NCBI RefSeq assembly: GCF_015291665.1
Contig: NZ_CP030048.1
Coordinates: 5,518,001 to 5,582,000, forward strand
Source: Bradyrhizobium sp. CCBAU 53338
Lineage (GTDB): Bacteria; Pseudomonadota; Alphaproteobacteria; Rhizobiales; Xanthobacteraceae
Direction of reading: 5' to 3'
Length of the DNA: 64,000 nucleotides
Part shown: in pieces, positions 28,124 to 37,055 of the stretch
How the letters are laid out: every line of letters begins with the position of its first letter
How positions within the stretch are numbered: the stretch's first letter is position 1
Notes under the pieces: model-generated
Seen by the model: only the letters and a program-made list of their open reading frames with translations
What the model was told of the DNA's origin: nothing
Databases searched by the model: none
Made by a program: the position numbers and the translations under genes

Positions 28124-30279
28124 TCCTGCGACACCAGGCGGGCATATTCGCCGTTCGTGGCAAGAAGGGTCTCGTGCGTGCCGCGCTCGGCGACCTTGCC
28201 CTGCCGCAACACGACGATCTCGTCGCAATCCCTGATCGTGCTCAGGCGATGCGCGATGATGATGCAGGTGCAGCCACAACGCCGGAGATTGTCGTCGATG
28301 GCCTTCTCGGTGACGGGGTCGAGCGCCGCGGTCGCCTCGTCGAGCACGACGATGGACGGACGGCCGACCAGTGCGCGGGCGATCTCGATGCGCTGGCGCT
28401 GGCCGCCGCTGAAATTGGTGCCGCCCTCGCTGACATAGGAATCGTAATTGCCGGCGCGGATGGCGATATCGTCCTGGATCTCGCCGTCCTTGAGCGCGCG
28501 GGTGAGGTCGATGTCCGGAGTGGTCCGGTCCCAGAGCGTGAGATTGTCGCGGACCGTTCCCTCGAACAGAAAAATGTCCTGGTCGACATAGGCGATCGAG
28601 TTGGCACGAATGTCGGGCGGGATATCCTGGAGCAGCGTTCCGTCGATCAGGATCTCTCCTGCCCAGGGCTTGTAGAGCCCGCAGACGAGGCGGCCGAGCG
28701 TGGATTTTCCACTGCCGGAAGCGCCAACCAGCGCGACGCGCGATCCCGGAGCCACGGTGATCGACAGATCGGAAATCAGCGGCGGCTCGAGCAGAGAATA
28801 GCCGAACTGCACGTCCCGAAATTCGATGCGTCCGTCCAGCCTCGCAGGGAAGGTCTTGTCCGATGCGCGCGGGGGATCGCCGAGCGGATAGTTGTAGACG
28901 TCCTCGAGGCGGTCGAGCGCGCCCTTGATCAGCTGAAAGCTGCCGGCCTGATTGACCAGCGTTGCCACCGGCTCGGAGAAGCTCGCCATCAGCGACTGGA
29001 AGGCGACGAGGCTGCCGAGCGTGAGCGAGCCTTCGATCACCCTGAGGCCGCCGAGGATCAGGATCGCAGTCATGGTCATGCCGGCGATCAGGGTCGGGAT
29101 CATGTCGAGCACGATCGACGACGAGGCAAGATCGCGCTCGGCGTTCAACACCTTGGCCTGGACGCCCGACCACTGGCCGAAGGCCTCGTCCTCGAGCCCG
29201 CTCGCCTTGATCGTCTCGATCGACCTGACGATGCTGACGACGGCGCCGAGGAGCTTGCCGCGCTCGAGCGAGAGCCCGCGGCTGAGATCCTCCCGACGCC
29301 GCATCGACAGCCGCAAGGTGAGGACGTTGAGCAGCGACAAAGCGATACACACCGCGGCCAGCCGGGGATCGTAGACGATCATCGCGAAGGCGAAGAATGC
29401 CACCGAGGTGAGGCTGAGCGCGTTGGCCGCAATGCCGCCCGCCAGCAGGCGCGCAATCTGGTCATTGGCCCCGACCCGCGCCGCGATGTCGCCGGCGTGG
29501 CGCTGGGTGAAGAACTCGATCGGCAAGGCCATCACCCGCCAGAGAAAGCGGCTGATCATCACCACCGAGAGTTTTGTCTGCAGACGCAGCAGCAGGGATT
29601 GCTGCAACAGCGTCAGGATGGTGCGGATCAGCGCGGTCGCCGCCATGCCGAGCAGCAGCGGGCGCAGCCATCCGTTCAGGTGCTGAATCAGGATGTCGTC
29701 GATGAATATCTTGGAGAAGCTCGCGGCCACGAGACCGGGAACGACCATGACGAAGCTGAGCAGGATCAGCAGGCCGACCGCGGCTTTCGATCCGCGCAAC
29801 TCCCGCAGCAGCAGCCGCAGTCCGGCCGGCTTGGCGCCGCTCGGCGCGAATCCGGGCCCCGGCTCCATGGTGAGGACGACGCCGGTAAAGCTCCGGTCGA
29901 GCTCGTCGATGCCGACCTGCCGCCGTCCAAACGCGGGATCGTTGATGGAGGCGGACTTGCCCTTGATCCCTTCAAGGACGACGAAATGGTTGAAGTTCCA
30001 GTGGATGATGCACGGCGTCGGCGCCGAACCGAGCGCCGCAAGGTCCAGCCGAAATCCCTTCGCCGACAGTCCGAAGCGCTTTGCCGCCCGGACCACGTTG
30101 CTCGCCTTGCTGCCGTCGCGCGAGACGCCGCATTCGACGCGAAGCCGTTCGAGCGGCACCCACGCCCCGTAATGCGCCAGCACCATGGCAAGGCAGGCGG
30201 CGCCGCACTCGGCCGCTTCCATTTGCAGAATGGTCGGCGTGCGCCTGACATGTCCGGTGGATGAAGCGGGACTATCCAT
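28120..30279 (-). CDS. NHLM-type peptide exporter, C39 peptidase/ABC transporter
   Basis: 719 aa. The C39 leader peptidase (~1-140) has oxyanion Gln19, Cys25 in 'AAECGAACL', His98 in 'NHFVVLEG' and Asp114 in 'INDPAFG', so it should be active and cleave leaders, typically after double Gly. A six-helix membrane domain spans ~165-450. The ATPase has 'GASGSGKST' (519-527), 'FSGGQRQR', 'IVVLDEATAALD' and 'AHRLST'. ATG 30279 lies within the 3' end of the HlyD gene (8-base overlap). Together with the flanking genes it forms the classic HlyD-ABC1-ABC2 set. Confidence 0.93.
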   Translation of the reverse strand: MDSPASSTGHVRRTPTILQMEAAECGAACLAMVLAHYGAWVPLERLRVECGVSRDGSKASNVVRAAKRFGLSAKGFRLDLAALGSAPTPCIIHWNFNHFVVLEGIKGKSASINDPAFGRRQVGIDELDRSFTGVVLTMEPGPGFAPSGAKPAGLRLLLRELRGSKAAVGLLILLSFVMVVPGLVAASFSKIFIDDILIQHLNGWLRPLLLGMAATALIRTILTLLQQSLLLRLQTKLSVVMISRFLWRVMALPIEFFTQRHAGDIAARVGANDQIARLLAGGIAANALSLTSVAFFAFAMIVYDPRLAAVCIALSLLNVLTLRLSMRRREDLSRGLSLERGKLLGAVVSIVRSIETIKASGLEDEAFGQWSGVQAKVLNAERDLASSSIVLDMIPTLIAGMTMTAILILGGLRVIEGSLTLGSLVAFQSLMASFSEPVATLVNQAGSFQLIKGALDRLEDVYNYPLGDPPRASDKTFPARLDGRIEFRDVQFGYSLLEPPLISDLSITVAPGSRVALVGASGSGKSTLGRLVCGLYKPWAGEILIDGTLLQDIPPDIRANSIAYVDQDIFLFEGTVRDNLTLWDRTTPDIDLTRALKDGEIQDDIAIRAGNYDSYVSEGGTNFSGGQRQRIEIARALVGRPSIVVLDEATAALDPVTEKAIDDNLRRCGCTCIIIAHRLSTIRDCDEIVVLRQGKVAERGTHETLLATNGEYARLVSQE

Positions 30280-31537
30280 CGATCCCCGTCCACTTCCGCA
30301 ACAGGGGAACGACGAGATCGATCGGGCGCCGGCTTCGCGTGGTGATCTCGGCCTGCGCGAGCGTGCCGCTGGTGAGATGGACTTGCGGTCCCTTGCCCAC
30401 GGCCCAGCGATATCCGCTCGCGGTCGATGAATCCTTGTCCAGCGACACCGACACCGCATAAGGCGCGCCGTCATGGGAGAACACCTTGACGAGCTGATCG
30501 TTGTGCAGAACGGCGGTCATGCCCTGCGGCGTCACCGGAAATTCCGAGATGCTCGAGACCACACCGATCATGGTGCCGAATTCCTCGCGCTTCACGGTGC
30601 TGGGCGCAACGCGCACCTGGTAGCCCGGCTTGACGCTCTTGCCTTGCTCGGCGGGAATGTAGATCACGGCTTCCAGCCGCGCGCCCTCGTCCTCGATGAG
30701 AACGACCGGCGTGCCCACGGCGAGAACCGAGCCCGAGGATGTCTTGATCTCCAGCACGCGTCCGGCAATGGGGCTGAGGACCTGCGAATTGCGTCCCAGC
30801 GTCCCGGCCAGCGCCTGCATCTCGCGGCGCGCGTTGTTCGCGGCGAACTCGGCCTGCTGCAATTCGCGCTCGCGCTGGGTTTCGAGATCGGTCTTCTGCG
30901 CGTGAAGCTTGAGGATCTCGTTTTGCGAATCCGTCCGGCGCTGCTGCGCCTCGGTCAGTTCGAGACGGCGGTCCTCGAGCGTCTTCCGCGTCGTCAGGCC
31001 CTTCGCCATCAGCTGCTCGAGATTCTTCACGTCGACATCGAGGGACTGCACGCGCTGGCCGGTTGCCTCGATGACCTTGTTGAAGGCCGCTTCGAGCTTG
31101 TCGAAGTTGGAGGCCTTGACGGAAAGCTCCGCTGCGACTTTCGCCGCCATGTCGTCATGCTCGCGCTGGCGCTCCTTGTAGGTTTCGACGGCGTTGCTGT
31201 ATTTCTGCTCGATCTCGGTCTGCGAGATCTGGGCGATCACCTGCCCGCGCTCGACATGGTCGCCGACGGAGACACTGAGCGAGGCGAGCCGTCCTTCGGC
31301 GGCGGAGACCGCGTCGACGACGCGACCACTGCCGACCAGAATCCCCTGCCCCGACACGCGCGACGGGATCCGGCCGTAAACGCCCCAGACCAGCGCGGCA
31401 ACCAGCGCGATCGTCACGATCGCCGCCAGGATCCAGTCCGCGGGCTTGGTGATCGCCACGAGATGATCGAGCTCCTCCGGCGAGGCCGCACGCTGCAGCG
31501 CGCTGGCGCGGAAGATTTTGTCAGTGCCCTCAGTCAC
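30272..31537 (-). CDS. HlyD-family secretion adaptor of the NHLM system
   Basis: 421 aa. It has an N-terminal cytoplasmic segment, one membrane helix (~35-55), then the periplasmic adaptor: a lipoyl-like half ('GILVGSGRVVDAVSAAEG'), a long coiled coil (~110-240), the second lipoyl half ('SPIAGRVLEIKT') and a beta-barrel. It starts at GTG with GGAG 7 bases upstream. It is the first gene of the exporter operon, and the 143 bases upstream are shared with the divergent secreted-protein gene. It links the inner-membrane ABC unit to an outer-membrane channel, which is not encoded here. Confidence 0.9.
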   Translation of the reverse strand: MTEGTDKIFRASALQRAASPEELDHLVAITKPADWILAAIVTIALVAALVWGVYGRIPSRVSGQGILVGSGRVVDAVSAAEGRLASLSVSVGDHVERGQVIAQISQTEIEQKYSNAVETYKERQREHDDMAAKVAAELSVKASNFDKLEAAFNKVIEATGQRVQSLDVDVKNLEQLMAKGLTTRKTLEDRRLELTEAQQRRTDSQNEILKLHAQKTDLETQRERELQQAEFAANNARREMQALAGTLGRNSQVLSPIAGRVLEIKTSSGSVLAVGTPVVLIEDEGARLEAVIYIPAEQGKSVKPGYQVRVAPSTVKREEFGTMIGVVSSISEFPVTPQGMTAVLHNDQLVKVFSHDGAPYAVSVSLDKDSSTASGYRWAVGKGPQVHLTSGTLAQAEITTRSRRPIDLVVPLLRKWTGIDG

Positions 31538-31680
31538 ACTGTACTCCGTCGCAAGACATTTCGGTGTGATCGTCCGCGCGGACGACGCCGAGAATGGGAT
31601 TGAGCGAAATTGTGAGCGGAGCTAAGCTCGCAACGAAATCGAATTGAACCTGTCGAGGCCGGGAGCATCGGACACATCAG

Positions 31681-32208
31681 ATGAATTGGCAAGCGGATCG
31701 CATCACGCCGGTTGCAGCGGCCCGCGCCTTGGCCGCTCGCCTGGCATGGCCGGTCCTCGGATTGCTGGTCGCGACGAATGCGTGCTTCGCCGGCGTGCTG
31801 AGCCAGGCCGATCTGAAGAGGGTCGAAGATCTCAGACCGATGTTCGCGGGGCTGATGGGCGATCTCGTACAGACCTCGAAGAGACCCGACATCTCCGCCG
31901 CCGACGCAGATTGCGTCAAGTCCACGATCCAGAATCTCGTCGAGATTTCTCAAGAGCTGTCCAGTTTCGAATATCTGATCACGATCGAGAAGGAGCTGAC
32001 CAACGTCAGCGAGAATGACCCGACCCGCGACGTGGTGAAGTTTGCCGTCGAGCAGTCGACGAATATCCTGACCAGCCAGCGCAAGAAGATCGCGCAGTTG
32101 CCCGATCAGTGCGCAAGGTCGCCTCTCGCCTTGGCCAAGGCCCAGCAGGCGCTGCAAGTCGTCGATGCGACGACTGGAATCTTGAGTTCCATTCGCTCTC
32201 GACTTTGA
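31681..32208 (+). CDS. Secreted hypothetical protein, divergent from NHLM exporter
   Basis: 175 aa. A signal peptide is seen (hydrophobic ~18-36, likely cut after 'NACFA'). The mature part is largely helical and has two cysteines (Cys78, Cys144) that could form one disulfide. I recognise no family. There is no double-Gly leader, so it does not look like an exporter substrate, although its divergent position suggests co-regulation or an accessory role. The start is the first ATG before the signal. Confidence 0.7.
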   Translation: MNWQADRITPVAAARALAARLAWPVLGLLVATNACFAGVLSQADLKRVEDLRPMFAGLMGDLVQTSKRPDISAADADCVKSTIQNLVEISQELSSFEYLITIEKELTNVSENDPTRDVVKFAVEQSTNILTSQRKKIAQLPDQCARSPLALAKAQQALQVVDATTGILSSIRSRL

Positions 32209-32532
32209 GTGAGTCGATCGGAAGGTGGATCGAAAGAGATCATCCGATCGGATGGCCTCTTCGCACGGATCGTCTCGCGGCGGGCGGCCCGGCCGAGTTC
32301 GGGATCATCGCGGGTCGTCGGGCAGAATTGCAGATCGTTCGTTCTCGGATGTGCCAGGCTTGGTCACTGCCTTCTCCTCTTTGTCTTAGGAGGGACCGCC
32401 CCTCTCGATCAGTGACCGCAGATATAGGACTCTGGGGGGCGTGGAGGCTGTGAGGCCAGTCACACAGATCGTCGCACTCGTCCGGGATGCAACCACGGGA
32501 AGCGCGGCGGTTTCTGAATATGCGGGGAGTCC
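32209..32532. other. Gene-free stretch between secreted-protein gene and tRNA-Gln
   Basis: Nothing firm is seen. Short frames on both strands lack ribosome sites and family resemblance. No convincing hairpin with a T-run was found for either flanking transcript. Confidence 0.4.
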
Positions 32533-32607
32533 TGGCTGGGGCGGGAGGGATCGAACCTCCGAATGGCGGAATCAAAATCCGCTGCCTTACCGCTTGGCTA
32601 CGCCCCA
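32533..32607 (-). tRNA. tRNA-Gln (anticodon TTG)
   Basis: A 75-base cloverleaf with encoded CCA (32533-32535 on the plus strand). The acceptor 5' strand TGGGGCG pairs with CGCCCCA and the discriminator is G. The T arm carries TTCGATC between GGAGG and CCTCC. The anticodon stem GCGGA/TCCGC encloses TTTTGAT with anticodon TTG. The U1-A72 start is typical of bacterial glutamine tRNA, and reads CAA/CAG codons. Confidence 0.95.
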
Positions 32608-32853
32608 TCAGGCGACAAAGAGAACGACGGACGACCTGGCACCCGCAGATTCCCTTCGGTCGCAGCCGGTCTATAGGGTGCGGCGCGGCATTTCAACCGC
32701 CTGGAGCGGCAAAATACCACCATGCGGACCGCAGTCGCGCCACACCTTATTATAGGCGGGGCAAAGGCCCGATGCGGTCCCGTATCGCGCCCATTGAGGC
32801 CCCAGCCAATTCATGGGAATACGACGGCCAAACCTGTCCACGGGGAGTGAGCC

Positions 32854-34632
32854 ATGACCTACCGCGCGCCGATTTCCGACATGCTGCTGTCGCTCAACCA
32901 CGGCGCCGGCCTGAAGGCGGCCGTGGACGCCGGCCATTACGGCGATTTCGACGGCGATATCGTCGCGGCCGTGCTGGAAGAGGCTGGCAAGTTCGCAACC
33001 GACGTGCTGGCGCCGCTCAACAAGATCGGCGACGAGCACGGCATCAAGCTTGACGACGGCAAGGTCACGACCGCGCCGGGCTGGCCGGATGCCTACAAGC
33101 GCTGGACCGAGGGCGGCTGGAACGCAGTCTCGGGCCCGGAGGATTTCGGCGGCCAGGGCTTGCCGATCGCGATCAACGCCGCCTGCACCGAGATCTGGAG
33201 CGCCTCCAATGTCGCCTTCGGTCTCTGCCCGCTGCTGACGGCCTCGGCGATCGAGGCGCTCGATGCGCATGGCAGCGACACGCTGAAAAAGATCTATCTC
33301 GAGAAGCTCGTCTCCGGCGAATGGACCGGCACGATGCAACTGACCGAGTCGCAGGCCGGCTCCGACGTCGGCGCACTGCGCACCCGTGCCGAGAAGCAGG
33401 CCGACGGCACCTATCGCATCAAGGGGACGAAGATCTTCATCACCTATGGCGAGCACGACATGACCGACAACATCGTGCATTTCGTGCTGGCACGCCTGCC
33501 CGACGCGCCCGCCGGCACCAAGGGGATCTCGCTCTTCCTCGTTCCCAAATTCATGGTCAACGCCGACGGCTCGCTCGGCGCGCGCAACGACATCTTTGCC
33601 TCGGGCGTCGAGCACAAGCTCGGCATGCATGCTTCACCGACCTGCACCATGACCATGGGCGATCATGGCGGCGCGATCGGCTTTTTGATCGGCGAAGAGA
33701 ACCAGGGCATGCGCTGCATGTTCACGATGATGAACCAGGCCCGCCTCGGCGTCGGCCTCGAGGGTGTCGGCGTCGCCGATCGCGCCTATCAGCAGGCGCT
33801 CAGTTACGCGCAGGAGCGCAAGCAAGGCCGGGCGGTCGGCAGGAAGGGCGACGGCTCGGATGCGATCTTCGTACACCCCGACGTCAAGCGCATGCTGATG
33901 CGGATGCGGGCGCAGACGGCGGCCGCGCGCACCATCTGCTATGCGACCGCGGTTGCGATCGACGTCTCGACCCGCGCGAAAGACCCGAAGGTGCGCGCCG
34001 ATGCCGCCGCGCGCGCGGCGCTGCTGACGCCGATGGCAAAGGGCTATTCCACCGACATCGGCAACGAGGTCGCCTATCTCGGCGTGCAGATACACGGAGG
34101 CATGGGCTTCATCGAGGAGACCGGCGCTGCGCAGCATTATCGCGATGCGCGCATCACCGCGATCTATGAAGGCACCAACGGCATCCAGGCAATCGACCTC
34201 GTCACGCGCAAGCTTGCGGCCAATGGCGGTGCATCGGTGTGGGCGCTGCTCGACGAGCTCGCGGCCACCGTGAAGCAGGTCGAGGCCTCCAACGATCCCG
34301 CCTTCGGCACGACGGGCGTGAAGCTGCGCGAGGCGCTGGAGGCGCTGACCCGCACAAGCAAGTGGCTGCTGGAGCGCGTCACGTCGGCGCCGAACGACGC
34401 CCTCGCCGGTGCGACGCCGTATCTGCAGCAGTTCGGCGCGACGCTCGGCGGCTGCATGCTGGCCTCCGAGGCGCTCGCGGCCAAGGCCGAAGGCAACACC
34501 GACGCGCCGCGTTACGTCTCGCTCGCGCGCTTCTTCGCCGAGAACATCACCGTGCAGGCTGGCAGCCTCGAGCGCACCGTGACGGAGAGCGCGGAGTCGG
34601 TCGCGGCGGCGGATGCGGTGCTGCTGGGGTAA
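32854..34632 (+). CDS. Acyl-CoA dehydrogenase (DmdC-like, with extended C-terminus)
   Basis: 592 aa, a good GGGGAG site upstream. FAD-dependent dehydrogenase with 'MQLTESQAGSDVGALRTRA', 'FITYGEHDM', 'GVGLEGVGVADRAYQQAL' and 'GIQAIDLVTRKL', plus a C-terminal extension typical of the ~590-aa group that includes 3-methylmercaptopropionyl-CoA dehydrogenase. A Glu base is expected at 'YEGTNGIQ'. The exact acyl substrate cannot be assigned; medium-chain or methylthio acyl-CoA are both possible. Confidence 0.9.
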   Translation: MTYRAPISDMLLSLNHGAGLKAAVDAGHYGDFDGDIVAAVLEEAGKFATDVLAPLNKIGDEHGIKLDDGKVTTAPGWPDAYKRWTEGGWNAVSGPEDFGGQGLPIAINAACTEIWSASNVAFGLCPLLTASAIEALDAHGSDTLKKIYLEKLVSGEWTGTMQLTESQAGSDVGALRTRAEKQADGTYRIKGTKIFITYGEHDMTDNIVHFVLARLPDAPAGTKGISLFLVPKFMVNADGSLGARNDIFASGVEHKLGMHASPTCTMTMGDHGGAIGFLIGEENQGMRCMFTMMNQARLGVGLEGVGVADRAYQQALSYAQERKQGRAVGRKGDGSDAIFVHPDVKRMLMRMRAQTAAARTICYATAVAIDVSTRAKDPKVRADAAARAALLTPMAKGYSTDIGNEVAYLGVQIHGGMGFIEETGAAQHYRDARITAIYEGTNGIQAIDLVTRKLAANGGASVWALLDELAATVKQVEASNDPAFGTTGVKLREALEALTRTSKWLLERVTSAPNDALAGATPYLQQFGATLGGCMLASEALAAKAEGNTDAPRYVSLARFFAENITVQAGSLERTVTESAESVAAADAVLLG

Positions 34633-34640
34633 GGTGAATC

Positions 34641-34727
34641 GTAGCCCGGATGAAGCGCAAGCATAATCCGGGACCGTCGACGAAGGAAGCACCTATCCCG
34701 GATTGCGCTGCGCTTCATCGGGGCTAC
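34641..34727. repeat. Palindromic intergenic repeat extending into MFS coding region
   Basis: Arms of ~33 bases, nearly perfect: the left begins GTAGCCCGGATGAAGCGC (34641) and the right ends as its complement at 34727. This is the REP-like element common in Bradyrhizobium and relatives. It separates the acyl-CoA dehydrogenase gene from the convergent MFS gene and may also act as a terminator. Its right arm encodes the last residues of the MFS protein ('SPDEAQRNPG'). Confidence 0.8.
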
Positions 34728-35946
34728 GCAGCACCCCTCTGCGCCTCCCCGGTCGCCACAGCACGATGCCGGCCGCAACCACATCCAGCACCACGCACAT
34801 CGCGAATGCCGTCGTGTAGTCACCGCTCGCGCTGCGCACGAGGCCGACGACGCCGGGGCCGAACGCGCTGACGATGCCGCTGATCGACGTCCCCAGCCCC
34901 ATCGCGGCGGCGAACGCCGTGCTGCCGATCTCGCGCTGGATGATCAGGGGCGGAAACGTGATCATGTTGCCGATCGAGAAGCCGTAGACCGCGCAGCAGA
35001 TCAGCAGCACGGTCGGGCTCTGGCTTTGCAGGAGAACGAGCAGCGCTGCCGCCTGGCTCGTCATCGATGCAGCGCAGGCAAGCCGCGGATCGAGCCGGTC
35101 GACGAACAGGCCGAGCGTCAGACGGCCGACCACCGCCATCGCCGCCATGATCGTCACGGCGAGGCCCGCGCTGGCGCGCCCGATCAGTGGCTCGAGAAAC
35201 GTCACCTGGTGGATGATGAAGCCCATCTGCGCGAGCAGCGCGATCGCGATCGGCAGCACCATGGTCCAGAAGGACGCGCTGGCGAGCAGCTTCTTGCGCG
35301 AATGGCGCGCGGCCTTGCCCCCCGGGGCTGGTGAATTCGACGTGGCATCGACCCGCCAGCTGGTGAAGACGAGAACCACCGGCAGCACCAGCACCCCCAT
35401 GACGATCGTGGCCGCCAGCATGGCCGAGCGGAAACCGATGCTGCTGCTCAGCGCCAGCAGAACCGGAACGAGAATAATGCCGCCGCAGGTGGCGCCGTTG
35501 AAGGCGAGGCTGAGCGCGAGCCCGCGCCTCCGCTCGAACCAGGCGTTCAGCACGGTCGCGATCACCACCGAGCCCATGCCGGTCCAACCGACCGACATCA
35601 GCGCATAGGCGAGGTAGAGCTGCCAGGGCGCCTGCATCAGTCCCAGCAGCGCCGTCGAAGCGCCAAGCGCTGTCAGCCCGCACAGGATCAGTGCCCTCAG
35701 TCCGATGCGGGCGAGCAGATCGTCGGTGAAAATGACGAGGACTGAGGTCAGCAAGAACGAGAAGGTGCTGGCCGCCGATACCATCGTGCCGGGCCAGCCA
35801 TGGGCACGCTGGAGCTCGGCGAGATAGACGCCCTGGCCGTACAGACCAAAGCCGAACATGAAGAACGCCATCAGGAAACAGGCAAGCACGACGCGCCAGC
35901 CGCGATAATGCAGCGAGGATTCGTCAACGCGCGTTGCAGCAATCAT
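34693..35946 (-). CDS. MFS transporter (monocarboxylate/oxalate-antiporter-like)
   Basis: 417-aa inner-membrane carrier with about 12 helices; phrases such as 'FFMFGFGLYGQGVYLAELQRAHGW' and 'GVLVLP' resemble the OFA/MCT branch. The final ~10 residues are encoded by a palindromic repeat, so the original stop was probably upstream. Convergent with the acyl-CoA dehydrogenase gene. Substrate unknown; a monocarboxylate is plausible by family only. Confidence 0.85.
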   Translation of the reverse strand: MIAATRVDESSLHYRGWRVVLACFLMAFFMFGFGLYGQGVYLAELQRAHGWPGTMVSAASTFSFLLTSVLVIFTDDLLARIGLRALILCGLTALGASTALLGLMQAPWQLYLAYALMSVGWTGMGSVVIATVLNAWFERRRGLALSLAFNGATCGGIILVPVLLALSSSIGFRSAMLAATIVMGVLVLPVVLVFTSWRVDATSNSPAPGGKAARHSRKKLLASASFWTMVLPIAIALLAQMGFIIHQVTFLEPLIGRASAGLAVTIMAAMAVVGRLTLGLFVDRLDPRLACAASMTSQAAALLVLLQSQSPTVLLICCAVYGFSIGNMITFPPLIIQREIGSTAFAAAMGLGTSISGIVSAFGPGVVGLVRSASGDYTTAFAMCVVLDVVAAGIVLWRPGRRRGVLRSPDEAQRNPG

Positions 35947-36247
35947 CGATCGAGCAAGGGCCCAATGAAAGAAGACTACTGATCGTGCCGCACAACCCCC
36001 GGTTTTTCAATTGAAACATTGTAGCCGATTGTTGCAACGCGCAAGACGCCGCAACAGATGCGACGAGGCGTTCGTGTCACAGTTCCCCCGGGTGAGTACG
36101 CCTATCGGACGGGTGTCAGGCCACGACCTACGTGCATTACTGCCGAAATGGTTGAGCCGCAGGATTGGCACGACTGTCGGATCATGTAGGCTGGGCTATG
36201 CCGAGACTCGCCGACGGCAGGCGCCGCGGCGGCCGCAGGGAGTGCTC
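35947..36247. other. Divergent intergenic region
   Basis: About 300 bases between the divergent MFS and enoyl-CoA hydratase genes. It contains the 8-base palindrome GTTGCAAC (36031-36038) in an AT-rich patch near the MFS start, a possible operator. A weak promoter-like pair (TTGGCA at 36165, TAGGCT at 36187) lies upstream of the hydratase gene. No gene is supported. Confidence 0.35.
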
Positions 36248-37006
36248 ATGCCGAACGGCAACATCATCGTCACGGAGGAACGCTCCACGCGCGTGATCAC
36301 CCTGCGCCGCCCCGGCAAGAAGAACGCGATCACCCAGGACATGTATCGCGAGATGAGCCGTGCGATCGATACGGCACAGAACAATCCCGACATCCGCTGC
36401 ATGATCATCACCGGCGGCTCCGGCGTGTTCACCGCCGGCGACGACATCGACGATTTCATGAAGGCCGACGCCTCGCGTCCCGAGACGCTGTCGGACGGCG
36501 CCCGATTCCTGTATTCGCTGGCGCTCAACGCCAAGCCGATCATCGCCGCCGTCGACGGCGCCTCAATCGGCATGGGCACCGTGATGCTGTTTCACTGCGA
36601 CTACGTGCTCGCCTCCAACGCCGCGACCTTCTCGGCGCCTTACATCAATCTCGGCCTCGTGCCGGTCGGCGCCGCCAGTCTCTTGATGCCGAGCACCATG
36701 GGCTATCAGCGCGCCTTCGCCATGCTGGTGATGGGCCGCAGCTTCACCGCCGCCGAAGCCCATGCCGCCGGCTTCGTCAACGCCGTGGTGTCGCCGGGAC
36801 ATACCGAGGTCGAAGCCCGCAAGGTGGCGCGCGAGATCTGCCGGCTGCCGGCCGAGGCGGTCGCGATCTCACGCAAATTGCTGCGCGCGCCGCCGGAAGA
36901 ACTCACCCGCCGCATCGACCAGGAGGGCCATCTGTTCGGCGAGCGACTGAAATCCGAGGAGGCCATCGCGGCGTTCAATGCGTTTGCGAACAGGAAGAAG
37001 AGGTAG
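36248..37006 (+). CDS. Enoyl-CoA hydratase/isomerase family protein
   Basis: 252-aa crotonase-fold enzyme. The oxyanion-hole segments are 'FTAGDDIDDF' and 'AVDGASIGMGTVML'; 'APYINLGLVPVGAAS' carries the region of the catalytic acid. ATG 36248 has GGGAG just upstream and fits the family's start; the longer frame from 36011 lacks support. Predicted beta-oxidation or related acyl-CoA hydration. The position between fatty-acid genes agrees. Confidence 0.9.
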   Translation: MPNGNIIVTEERSTRVITLRRPGKKNAITQDMYREMSRAIDTAQNNPDIRCMIITGGSGVFTAGDDIDDFMKADASRPETLSDGARFLYSLALNAKPIIAAVDGASIGMGTVMLFHCDYVLASNAATFSAPYINLGLVPVGAASLLMPSTMGYQRAFAMLVMGRSFTAAEAHAAGFVNAVVSPGHTEVEARKVAREICRLPAEAVAISRKLLRAPPEELTRRIDQEGHLFGERLKSEEAIAAFNAFANRKKR

Positions 37007-37055
37007 GAGCGACACCCTTCGTGAAATCTTCGCGCGGAACGACTAATCTGGTTCC

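Noticed and set aside
25229..29350. 1373-aa minus-strand frame
   Set aside because: Only its last 964 residues are the real second ABC transporter; the first part is a shadow frame of the C39-ABC gene.
28174..30264. 696-aa plus-strand frame
   Set aside because: Antisense shadow of the C39-ABC gene; no recognisable domain.
31681..32208. Secreted 175-aa protein as the exporter's bacteriocin precursor
   Set aside because: It has a normal signal peptide and no double-glycine leader; it is too long and lacks a short core.
32240..32608. 122-aa minus-strand frame
   Set aside because: It runs through the tRNA-Gln gene.
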